Shown one piece after another: positions 14,132-20,390 of a DNA stretch of 20,820 nt. The number at the start of each line of letters is the position of its first letter. The stretch's first letter is position 1. A program made the position numbers and the translations under genes. The notes under the pieces were generated by a model. The model made no database searches, was not told the DNA's origin, and was given only the letters and a program-made list of their open reading frames with translations. This DNA comes from an uncultured Clostridia bacterium (GTDB lineage Bacteria; Bacillota; Clostridia; Christensenellales; Aristaeellaceae): contig CAKUFB010000018.1 of the NCBI GenBank assembly GCA_934647145.1, positions 1 to 20,820 on the forward strand, in the 5' to 3' direction.

Positions 14132-15076
14132 ATGCGATACATTACATTGACAGCGATTGCGCCGCCCTGGTGGGAAGCCCCGGCGGGCATGACGAACGAG
14201 CAGCTGATCGAGCGGATGATGGCCTTGTGGCGCGCCGAGATCGACGCGGTGCTGCCCGAGAAGCCCGATCTGATCCTGCTTCCGGAGGTCTGCGACCGCT
14301 ACGCGAACCTGTCTGCGGAGCAGAACCGGGCGTATTACGACGCGCGCGGCGACCGGATGCGCGACTATTTCGCGGACATTGCGCGGGAGAACCGCTGCTA
14401 TATCGCCTATTCGGCGGTGCGTCAGGCCGAGGACGGGTACTTTCGAAACTCGACGCAGCTCATCGGCCGCACGGGCCGGGTCGAGGGAATCTACAACAAG
14501 AATCACCTGGTGGTGAGCGAAGGCCCGCTGGACGGCCCGCACCCGATGCTCTGCGGCCGGGACGCGGTGGTTTCCGAGCTGGACTTCGGCAGGGTCGGCT
14601 GCGCGATCTGCTTTGACCTGAACTTCTACGAGCTGCGCGAAAAGTACATGGCCAAAAGGCCGGAGCTGCTGCTGTTCTCCTCGAACTATCACGGCGACTT
14701 TCACCAGCTCGAGTGGGCGTACGACTGCCGCAGCTACTTCGCCTGCGCCGTGCGCAATCAGGAGGCGCGGGTCATTTCGCCGGTGGGCGAGGTGCTGGCG
14801 AAAAGCACCTGCTACTATCACTACGTCACCGCCCGCGTCAACCTGGACTACGCGGTGTGCTACCTGGACTTCAACTGGGAGCGCTTTCAGGCCGCGCGCG
14901 AGAAGTACGGCGCGAAAATCCGCATCCACGACCCGGGCAAGACCGGCGCGGTGCTGCTGACCAGCGAGACCGACGAGTTCAGCGCGATGGATGTGGTGCG
15001 CGAGTTCGGCATTGAGCTCATGGACGACTACTTCGAGCGCAGCAGGAGGGATGAGCGTGGACGCGTCGAGCCTTAG
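14132..15076 (+). CDS. Carbon-nitrogen hydrolase (nitrilase superfamily)
   Basis: The 314-residue protein carries the nitrilase-superfamily triad: E52 in LLPEVCDR, K123 in YNKNHL and C160 in GCAICFDLNF. Members hydrolyse amides, carbamoyl groups or nitriles through a cysteine thioester in the cytoplasm. No signal peptide is present. AAAAAGGAGG lies 7 nt before the ATG at 14132; a longer in-frame extension reaches back through the repeat and has no ribosome site. The SGNH gene overlaps its end, which suggests coupled translation. In this cluster it may remove an amide from the imported compound or a degradation product. Confidence 0.9.
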   Translation: MRYITLTAIAPPWWEAPAGMTNEQLIERMMALWRAEIDAVLPEKPDLILLPEVCDRYANLSAEQNRAYYDARGDRMRDYFADIARENRCYIAYSAVRQAEDGYFRNSTQLIGRTGRVEGIYNKNHLVVSEGPLDGPHPMLCGRDAVVSELDFGRVGCAICFDLNFYELREKYMAKRPELLLFSSNYHGDFHQLEWAYDCRSYFACAVRNQEARVISPVGEVLAKSTCYYHYVTARVNLDYAVCYLDFNWERFQAAREKYGAKIRIHDPGKTGAVLLTSETDEFSAMDVVREFGIELMDDYFERSRRDERGRVEP

Positions 15077-15659
15077 TCCCGGAATCGTCTTCATCGGCGA
15101 CAGCATCACCGACTGCGGCCGCACCTACCCCACCGTCAGCGAATTCGGCCAGGGCTACGCGGCGAAGTGCGTTTCCGCCCTGCGCGAGGCGCACCCCGAC
15201 TGGCGCTTCTACAACCGAGGCATCGCAGGCCAGTGCATCGGCCAGATTTACGACCGCTGGCAGGCCGACTGCCTCGCCCTGCAGCCCTCGCTCGTGACCT
15301 TTCTGGCCGGCGTGAACGACGTGAACTACTCCTACCGCCACGAAAACCACCCCTTCGACCAGCCCCTGCTCGCCCGCCAGCTCGAGGAAATGTTCGCCTC
15401 GGTCAGGGCTTCCGGCGCGCGCCTGGTCGTGCTCGAGCCCTACGCCTTCGACGGCGAGCTCTACAAAAACGCCTACGCGCCCCGCCTCACCTGGCTCAGG
15501 CAAACCACCCGCGGCCTCGCCGCCCGCTACGCAGACCTTTTCCTCGTGCCTGACCTTCGCCCCGAGGATACCCTCGACGGCATTCACCCCACCCCGGACG
15601 GCCACGCCCGTCTCGCCCGTCAGTGGCTGGAGGAGACGCTGGGGAGACGGCTTTTCTGA
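15057..15659 (+). CDS. SGNH/GDSL-type hydrolase
   Basis: The roughly 200-residue protein has the four SGNH blocks: GDS (S16 nucleophile) in IVFIGDSITDCG, G58 in NRGIAGQ, N87 in AGVNDVN, and D174 and H177 in DGIHPT. No signal peptide is seen, so it is a cytoplasmic esterase, probably deacetylating a small substrate. AGGAGG (15044-15049) is only 1 nt from the ATG at 15051 but 7 nt from the GTG at 15057, so GTG is preferred; the ATG adds two residues. It overlaps the nitrilase-like gene by 20 bp. The last six residues (LGRRLF) and the stop lie in the left arm of a family 1 repeat. Confidence 0.88.
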   Translation: MDASSLSPGIVFIGDSITDCGRTYPTVSEFGQGYAAKCVSALREAHPDWRFYNRGIAGQCIGQIYDRWQADCLALQPSLVTFLAGVNDVNYSYRHENHPFDQPLLARQLEEMFASVRASGARLVVLEPYAFDGELYKNAYAPRLTWLRQTTRGLAARYADLFLVPDLRPEDTLDGIHPTPDGHARLARQWLEETLGRRLF

Positions 15660-15760
15660 GAAAAGCCTCTCCCCAGACCCCTCACGAAAAGCACTATGAT
15701 CCACTCAACGGATTGGCTCATAGCAAGGTGATTCCCCGAATGACACGTGGGTGCAGTAAA
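15631..15760 (+). repeat. Family 1 element, copy 5, overlapping the SGNH gene end
   Basis: The hairpin 15639-15676 (CTGGGGAGA/TCTCCCCAG outer, GGCTTTTCT/AGAAAAGCC inner) is nearly identical to copy 2. The tail reads GCACTATGATCC and then GTGATTCCCCGAATG near 15729-15743. It is the left half of a tail-to-tail pair filling the 307-bp gap before the M20 gene. Confidence 0.78.
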
Positions 15761-15774
15761 TCAAAAGAGCAATG

Positions 15775-15940
15775 CGGTTCCCCGAACGGCATGTTTTGGG
15801 AGGTAAGCCCTTCTTTCCAGATGTTTCCCACATCACAGGCAAGAACCACGTTGGTTCAAAGTTCTCCAGTTATTCTTGCAAGTGCTTTCCGGGAGAGCTC
15901 GAGAGGGGCCTTTCTCAGAAAGGCCGCCTCTCGATCGTTC
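15775..15940 (-). repeat. Family 1 element, copy 6, inverted, abutting the next ribosome site
   Basis: The hairpin 15900-15933 and flank are identical to copy 4 across 54 bp (15881-15934). Read on the minus strand the tail gives CACTTGCAAGAATAAC and GGTTCTTGCCTGT, the tail type seen in copies 2 and 3. Heads and tails of the two subtypes are therefore exchanged between copies. It ends about 20 bp before AAAAGGAGG of the M20 gene. No reading frame of interest lies in this gap. Confidence 0.75.
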
Positions 15941-15966
15941 CCCCGTCCCCCAAAAGGAGGAAGAAT

Positions 15967-17151
15967 ATGTTTGAGACAAAAGAGATCCTCAGGGCGGCGC
16001 AGGGCATTGCGCCATACCTGACCGAGACGTATCGGCTGCTGCACCGGCATCCGGAGGTAGCGCACAGGGAGGCGGGCACGAACCGCCTGCTGCGCGCGGA
16101 GCTGGACAGGCTGGGGGTGTCGTACCTGGCCCCGGCGGACAACATCACGATCGCGGTGCTGGACAGCAATCTGCCCGGCCCGTGCGTAGGCCTCCGGTGC
16201 GACACGGACGCGCTGCCCGTGCAGGAGGAAACCGGCCTGCCCTACGCCTCGGAGAACCCGGGCGTGATGCACGCCTGCGGCCACGACGCGCACATGACCA
16301 CCGGCCTGGGCGCGCTCAGGCTGCTGAAGGAGCACATGGGCTGCTGGCGCGGCCGGGTCAAGGTGATCTTCCAGCCCGCCGAGGAGGGCGAGGACGGCTC
16401 GGACGAGGTGATCGCGACCGGGCTGGTCAGCGACGTGGACGTGTTTTTCGCCATTCACGTGTGGAGCCCCTTCGCCTCGGGCACGCTGCACGTCTCCCCG
16501 ATCGTCACCAGCGCCGCGGTCAACATGTTTTCCATTCGCCTGACCGGCCGGGGCGGGCACGGCGCGACGCCCGAAAAGTGCCATGACGCGCTCCTTGCCG
16601 GCGCCTCGCTGGTCACGTCGCTTCAGTCGATCGTGTCGCGCTCGCTCTCCCCGATGGAGCCGGCGGTGCTGACCATCGGCAGCTTCCACTCCGGCCTGGT
16701 GGGCAACGTCATCGCCCAGGAGGCCGAGATCAGGGGCACCATCCGCACCCTGAACGAGGAAACCCGCAGTCTGGTCGAGACGCGCCTGCGCGAGATCACC
16801 GAAGCGACCGCCGCCATGTTCGGCTGCGCCGCGCAGATCGAGAACATCCGGGTCAGCGACGCGGTGAAGAACGACGAGCGCGCCGCCGCGCTGGCGCTCG
16901 CCTGCGCGAGGGAGCTGGTGCCCGAGGACAAAATCGGCCCGCAGAAGACCCTGATGCTGGGCGACAACTTTGCCAACTACGGCGCGATCGCGCCCTACTG
17001 CTACGCGCAGGTGGGCATTGCCGACGAGGCGAAGCAGACCGCCTTCGCGCACCACAACGGGCGCTTCCGCATGGACGAGGACTGCCTGCCGCTGTGCGCG
17101 GCCTGGATGACCGCCTTCGCCGTCTCCTGCGGTGAAGGCTGGAGAAAATAG
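15967..17151 (+). CDS. M20-family amidohydrolase (hippurate/N-acyl-amino-acid hydrolase-like)
   Basis: The 394-residue metallopeptidase-fold enzyme has the family motifs: HRHPE (26-30), CDTDALPVQEE, MHACGHDAH (C104 and H106 as metal ligands), PAEEG (E139 and E140), H164 in FAIHVW, a dimerisation segment with GRGGHGATPEK, and a C-terminal AHHNGRFRMDEDCL. Such enzymes cleave N-acyl or aminobenzoyl amides using two metal ions through the conserved Cys and His. It is cytoplasmic, without a signal peptide. AAAAGGAGG lies 6 nt before the ATG; an upstream in-frame extension is repeat DNA. It probably removes an acyl group from an amino compound in the same pathway as the nitrilase-like enzyme. Confidence 0.93.
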   Translation: MFETKEILRAAQGIAPYLTETYRLLHRHPEVAHREAGTNRLLRAELDRLGVSYLAPADNITIAVLDSNLPGPCVGLRCDTDALPVQEETGLPYASENPGVMHACGHDAHMTTGLGALRLLKEHMGCWRGRVKVIFQPAEEGEDGSDEVIATGLVSDVDVFFAIHVWSPFASGTLHVSPIVTSAAVNMFSIRLTGRGGHGATPEKCHDALLAGASLVTSLQSIVSRSLSPMEPAVLTIGSFHSGLVGNVIAQEAEIRGTIRTLNEETRSLVETRLREITEATAAMFGCAAQIENIRVSDAVKNDERAAALALACARELVPEDKIGPQKTLMLGDNFANYGAIAPYCYAQVGIADEAKQTAFAHHNGRFRMDEDCLPLCAAWMTAFAVSCGEGWRK

Positions 17152-17173
17152 CCTATAATCAACAGGAATGTGC

Positions 17174-17202
17174 TTGGAATCTTTGCCTGTTTCTGCTATC
17201 AT
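17174..17202 (+). promoter_or_regulatory. Promoter of the TetR gene
   Basis: TTGGAA (17174-17179), a 17-bp spacer and TATCAT (17197-17202) with a TGC extension. The start is expected near 17209, 12 bp before AAGGAG. A second TATAAT at 17154-17159 lacks a -35. Confidence 0.6.
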
Positions 17203-17234
17203 GAGTGAATAATCGCTATAAAGGAGACTTTGCC

Positions 17235-17861
17235 ATGCAGGAAAAGCGCGGACGCAACGCGGAACGCTCCAGGCAGGATATCCTCGCCGCCGCCGAGCAG
17301 CAGTTTGGCGAAAAGGGCTTCTACGGCGCGCGAATCGACGCGATCGCCCAGCAGTCCGGCCTGAACAAGAACATGCTCTACATCTATTTCGGCAGCAAGG
17401 AGGAGCTGTATCGCCAGGTGCTGCTGAACATGTACCGCCGGATGGAGGAGGTCGAGTGCCGCCTGCTGGAGCGCAATCTCGAGGGCGCGGAGCTGATTGC
17501 CGAGCTGATCGGCGCGTACTATGACTTTCTCGAGCAGAACCCCTCGTTCGTGAACATCCTGATGAGCGAGAACCTGATGCAGGGCCAGTTTCTCCGGCAG
17601 CTGCCCCGCGAGTGCATCGCCCGCAGGACGCTCAGCGAGCTGGCCGCGCGCATCCGCAAAAGCTGCGGCGAGGGCGTGTTCCGCGCCGACATCGACGAAC
17701 AGCAGACCGTGCTGACCATGATCACCATCTGCTTTTGCAACTTCTCCAACCGCTACACGCTCTCCCAGCTGACCGGCTGCGACCTGAACGACCCGGCCGT
17801 GCAGCAGACGCGCAAAAAGCAGACCATCGACATCATGCTCTCCTACCTCTCCCCCAGGTGA
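17235..17861 (+). CDS. TetR/AcrR-family transcriptional regulator
   Basis: The 208-residue protein has an N-terminal TetR helix-turn-helix: RQDILAAAEQQFGEKGFYGA, then IDAIAQQSGLNKNMLYIYFG and SKEELY (about residues 8-58). The rest is a helical ligand-binding and dimerisation domain without obvious relatives. AAGGAG lies 8 nt before the ATG at 17235; the upstream in-frame ATG at 17205 has no ribosome site and falls at the predicted transcript start. It has its own promoter, follows the M20 gene on the same strand and is a natural candidate to control the cluster, for example at the tandem operator at 7094-7121. That link is inference. Confidence 0.93.
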   Translation: MQEKRGRNAERSRQDILAAAEQQFGEKGFYGARIDAIAQQSGLNKNMLYIYFGSKEELYRQVLLNMYRRMEEVECRLLERNLEGAELIAELIGAYYDFLEQNPSFVNILMSENLMQGQFLRQLPRECIARRTLSELAARIRKSCGEGVFRADIDEQQTVLTMITICFCNFSNRYTLSQLTGCDLNDPAVQQTRKKQTIDIMLSYLSPR

Positions 17862-17890
17862 GCGGCGATTCAAGGCGTTCAGACGCGAAA

Positions 17891-17927
17891 AGCCCGCCCC
17901 GGACGAGCGTCCGGAGCGGGTTCTTTG
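17891..17927. terminator. Bidirectional terminator
   Basis: A 12-bp stem with one mismatch (17893-17904 with 17909-17920, loop GAGC) is followed by TTCTTT on the plus strand and by CTTTTC on the minus strand. It lies between the convergent TetR and 45-residue peptide genes. Confidence 0.8.
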
Positions 17928-17939
17928 TCGCTTTTCCGA

Positions 17940-18077
17940 TTACTTCGCGGCCTTTTCAGCCTTCATGATGGGCCACCATTCCCTGAACGCGATCACGACC
18001 GGCACACCCAGTCCCATGATCGACAGGCACAGGCAGTTGATAAACTCCTTGCGCGCGCTCTTATACGCTTCCGACAT
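17940..18077 (-). CDS. 45-residue putative small membrane protein
   Basis: A 46-codon frame encodes MSEAYKSARKEF, one hydrophobic segment (about residues 13-31, containing CLCLSIMGLGVPVVIAF) and a polar tail EWWPIMKAEKAAK. A ribosome site (GGAGGGAG on the minus strand) lies 9-11 nt before the ATG, and a terminator begins 13 bp after the stop. A TATAAT box about 40 bp upstream is a possible -10. The single helix with charged ends suggests a small membrane peptide, either a modulator or a stand-alone protein. I do not recognise its family. Confidence 0.6.
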   Translation of the reverse strand: MSEAYKSARKEFINCLCLSIMGLGVPVVIAFREWWPIMKAEKAAK

Positions 18078-18115
18078 TGCGTTTCACTCCCTCCGTACAT
18101 TCCCAATTTATCCGC

Positions 18116-18121
18116 ATTATA
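18116..18121 (-). promoter_or_regulatory. Possible -10 for the 45-residue peptide gene
   Basis: A perfect TATAAT is read on the minus strand 38 bp before the ATG. No recognisable -35 is present at 16-18 bp, and the TGn extension is absent, so support is weak. Confidence 0.35.
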
Positions 18122-18198
18122 TACTGTTTTGCCGCTAATTTTCCGGAAAGAATGCGGCTTCATCTAAAAATCACAGTGAAGCGCGGGGCGGGCTGTGG

Positions 18199-18204
18199 TA
18201 TAAT
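18199..18204 (+). promoter_or_regulatory. Extended -10 promoter of the two-component operon
   Basis: TGGTATAAT gives a perfect -10 with TGn extension; the -35 (GTGAAG at 18176-18181, 17-bp spacing) is weak. The start near 18211 leaves only a few bases before AAAGGAGG at 18216-18223, which argues for translation beginning close by. Confidence 0.65.
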
Positions 18205-18231
18205 CAGTATACAGGAAAGGAGGCGATCGCT

Positions 18232-19296
18232 ACGAATCGTGAACGAATCAGGCGCGTCCTGCGGGACAGCCTGGTCACGGCAGGCATCTTCGGCGCGACG
18301 GTGGCGGTCACGTCGCTGCTCGCCCAGGTACACAACGACAACAACCCGTTCGCCGCGCCGGTGTTCATCCTGGCGGTGGCGCTGATCGCGCGGCTGACGA
18401 CCGGCTATGTCTACGGCATACTGGCCACGGTGTGCGGCGTCGTCTGCGTCAACTACCTGTTCACCTATCCCTTCGGCGAGTTCGACCTGACGCTCTCCGG
18501 CTATCCGCTGACCTTCACCGTCATGCTGCTCGTGTCGGTCATCATCAGCACGCTGACCACGCAGATCAAGCGGCAGGAGCGCCTGCGCTATGAAATCGAG
18601 GCCGAAACGATGCGCGCCAACCTGCTGCGCTCCGTGTCGCACGACCTGCGCACGCCGCTCTCCTCCATCCTGGGCGCCAGCTCCACACTGCTTGAAAACG
18701 AGCTGGGCGAGGAAACCCGCCGCGACCTGCTGCGCGAAATCAACAAGGACGCGCGCTGGCTGATCCGCGTGACCGAGAACATCCTGTCGCTGACCAAGTT
18801 CTCCGGCTCGGACGTGCGTCTGCGCACCGAGAGCGAGGTGCTGGAGGAAATCGTGGGCAGCGCCATCGTCAAATTCCGCAGAAATTACCCGGAAATCAGC
18901 GTATCCGTCTCCCGGCCGGAGCAGATCCTGCTGGTGCCCATGGACGCGGTGCTGATCGAGCAGGTGCTGGTCAACCTGTTCGAAAACGTCGCGCAGCACG
19001 CCCCCTCCGCCGACCAGATCCGCGTCTCCATCGCCCAGCAGGGCGGCCGCGCCCTGGTTTGCGTCGAGGACAACGGCGCAGGCTTTCCGCCCGATCAGCT
19101 GCCGCACGTCTTCGAGGGGCGCATGGCGCCCGACACCGCGGCCTCCGGCGAGCGCCGCAGCATGGGGATCGGCCTGAGCGTGTGCCGCTCGATACTGCAT
19201 GCCCATCACGGCGAAATCACGGCCTACAACGTCCAGGGCGGGGGCGGCGGCGTCCGCTTCTGGCTGCCTTGTGAGGAGGAAGAAAATGCACAGTGA
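18232..19296 (+). CDS. DUF4118 (KdpD-like) sensor histidine kinase, start codon uncertain
   Basis: The protein is about 354 residues if read from 18232. N-terminal membrane helices with the DUF4118 pattern (PFAAPVFILAVALIARLTTG, YGILATVCGVVCVNYLFTYP) lead to a dimerisation/phosphoacceptor segment SVSHDLRTPLSSILG with H137, then the ATPase domain: NLFENVAQHA (N box), VEDNGAGFP (G1) and MGIGLSVCRSI (G2). It lacks the large cytoplasmic KdpD input and USP domains. A strong AAAGGAGG (18216-18223) is 8 nt before an in-frame ACG at 18232, where ATG would be expected; no ATG, GTG or TTG is in frame until GTG 18301, which would cut the first helix. The response regulator overlaps its end by 11 bp. Confidence 0.85.
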   Translation, partial: TNRERIRRVLRDSLVTAGIFGATVAVTSLLAQVHNDNNPFAAPVFILAVALIARLTTGYVYGILATVCGVVCVNYLFTYPFGEFDLTLSGYPLTFTVMLLVSVIISTLTTQIKRQERLRYEIEAETMRANLLRSVSHDLRTPLSSILGASSTLLENELGEETRRDLLREINKDARWLIRVTENILSLTKFSGSDVRLRTESEVLEEIVGSAIVKFRRNYPEISVSVSRPEQILLVPMDAVLIEQVLVNLFENVAQHAPSADQIRVSIAQQGGRALVCVEDNGAGFPPDQLPHVFEGRMAPDTAASGERRSMGIGLSVCRSILHAHHGEITAYNVQGGGGGVRFWLPCEEEENAQ

Positions 19297-20008
19297 AACC
19301 GATTGCAAGGTGCTGGTGATCGAGGACGACGCGGGCATCTGCAAGTTCCTGAAAACCACCCTGACCGCCAACGGCTACGAGGTGCTGCTCACCTCAACCG
19401 GCCAGCAGGCGCTCGAGATCATCTCCTCGCACTGTCCGGACTGCATCCTGCTGGATCTGGGTCTGCCCGACATGGACGGCAACCGCATCATCGAGAGCGT
19501 CCGAAGCTGGACAAAAACCCCCATCATCGTCATCTCCGCCCGCAGCACCGAGGAAGATAAGGCCTACGCGCTCGACCTGGGCGCGGACGATTACCTCATC
19601 AAGCCCTTCGGCACGATCGAGCTCATGGCGCGCATCCGCACCGCCCTGCGCCACACGCGCACCGCCCGCGACAACGACAGCATCGCCCTGAGCGGCGTGT
19701 ACCGCGTGGGCGAGCTGACCATCGACTACCGCAGGCACCGCGTCTTCCTCGCAGGCAAAGACACCGGACTCACCCCCAACGAGTTCAAGATCGTCGCCCT
19801 GCTCGGCCAGCACTCCGGCCAGGTCGTCACCTACAAGGCGCTGCTGCGCGAGCTCTGGGGGCCCTACGCCACCCGCGACAACAAAATCCTGCGCGTCCAT
19901 ATGGCCAATATCCGCCGCAAAATCGAGCCGAACCCCGACGAGCCCGCCTATATCTTCACCGAGGTCGGCGTGGGCTACCGCATGGCCGACTCCCTCGACA
20001 TGCAGTGA
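19286..20008 (+). CDS. KdpE-like OmpR-family response regulator
   Basis: The 240-residue protein has a receiver domain with D13/D14-type acidic pocket (VIEDDAG), phosphoacceptor D57 (LLDLGLPDMDG), S84 (VISAR) and K106 (LIKPFG), then an OmpR/PhoB winged helix ending TEVGVGYRMAD. AGGAGG lies 6 nt before the ATG at 19286, inside the kinase stop region, so the two are translationally coupled. KdpE-type regulators govern potassium uptake, but no kdp or trk/ktr genes are in the window, so the target is unknown. The KdpE likeness fits the DUF4118 kinase partner. Confidence 0.93.
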   Translation: MHSETDCKVLVIEDDAGICKFLKTTLTANGYEVLLTSTGQQALEIISSHCPDCILLDLGLPDMDGNRIIESVRSWTKTPIIVISARSTEEDKAYALDLGADDYLIKPFGTIELMARIRTALRHTRTARDNDSIALSGVYRVGELTIDYRRHRVFLAGKDTGLTPNEFKIVALLGQHSGQVVTYKALLRELWGPYATRDNKILRVHMANIRRKIEPNPDEPAYIFTEVGVGYRMADSLDMQ

Positions 20009-20011
20009 CGG

Positions 20012-20215
20012 GGAACGAGGGAACGTTGGGGAGGCCGCCTTTCTGCCGGGCAGTGCCCGAACCCACTTGCTGCCGCCAAACAAAACGCAAGGTGGTTCCA
20101 GTATACGGAAGCGAGGTCTCAAGGCTCCTTGGCCTCTCCCCTCCCTGAAAGCACTTTGATCCGCGCAAAATAAAACCATTGTGATATGTGATTCCCCGAA
20201 TGCAGCGTGGGCAGT
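20012..20215 (+). repeat. Family 1 element, copy 7, interrupted by other repeat DNA
   Basis: The left arm (GTTGGGGAGGCCGCCTTTCT at 20025-20044) and the right part (GGCCTCTCCCC, GAAAGCACTTTGATCCGCGC, then GTGATTCCCCGAATG near 20188-20202) are recognisable. About 85 bp of unrelated sequence lies where the small loop should be. It follows the response regulator stop directly. Confidence 0.6.
20042..20092 (-). repeat. Reversed fragment of repeat family 2
   Basis: On the minus strand this reads GGCGGCAGCAAGTGG followed by CGGGCACTGCCCGG, preceded by GTTTTGTT. The tandem array has GGCGGCAGCAAGTGG followed by TGTCGGCACTGCCGAC at 20695-20726, preceded by GTTCTGTCC. Order and spacing agree, so it is a partial inverted copy sitting inside family 1 copy 7. 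Confidence 0.6.
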
Positions 20216-20220
20216 GTCAA

Positions 20221-20390
20221 GCCTCCCCTGAAAGGGGATGTGCCTGCGAAGCAGGCGGAGTGCCCTGCCGCCCCGAACCCCTCTGTCGCTTTCAGCGACA
20301 GCTCCCCTTTCAGGAGAGCCCTGACCGCGCCGACCGTGCCTCCCCTGAAAGGGGAGGTGCCTGCAGCGCAGGCGGTGGGGTTCTTTCGCA
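20221..20390. repeat. Composite palindromic repeat (third type)
   Basis: CCTCCCCTGAAAGGGG followed by a GCCTGC/GCAGGC hairpin occurs at 20222-20257 and again at 20339-20375. Between them lies CTGTCGCTTTCAGCGACAG (20282-20300) and an inverted CTCCCCTTTCAGGAG. Composite palindromes of this style are seen between genes in many gut Clostridia. No coding frame here is credible. Confidence 0.7.

Noticed and set aside
18301..18303. GTG as the sensor kinase start
   Set aside because: No ribosome site precedes it, it lies about 90 bp past the predicted transcript start, and it would remove most of the first membrane segment; kept only as an alternative.
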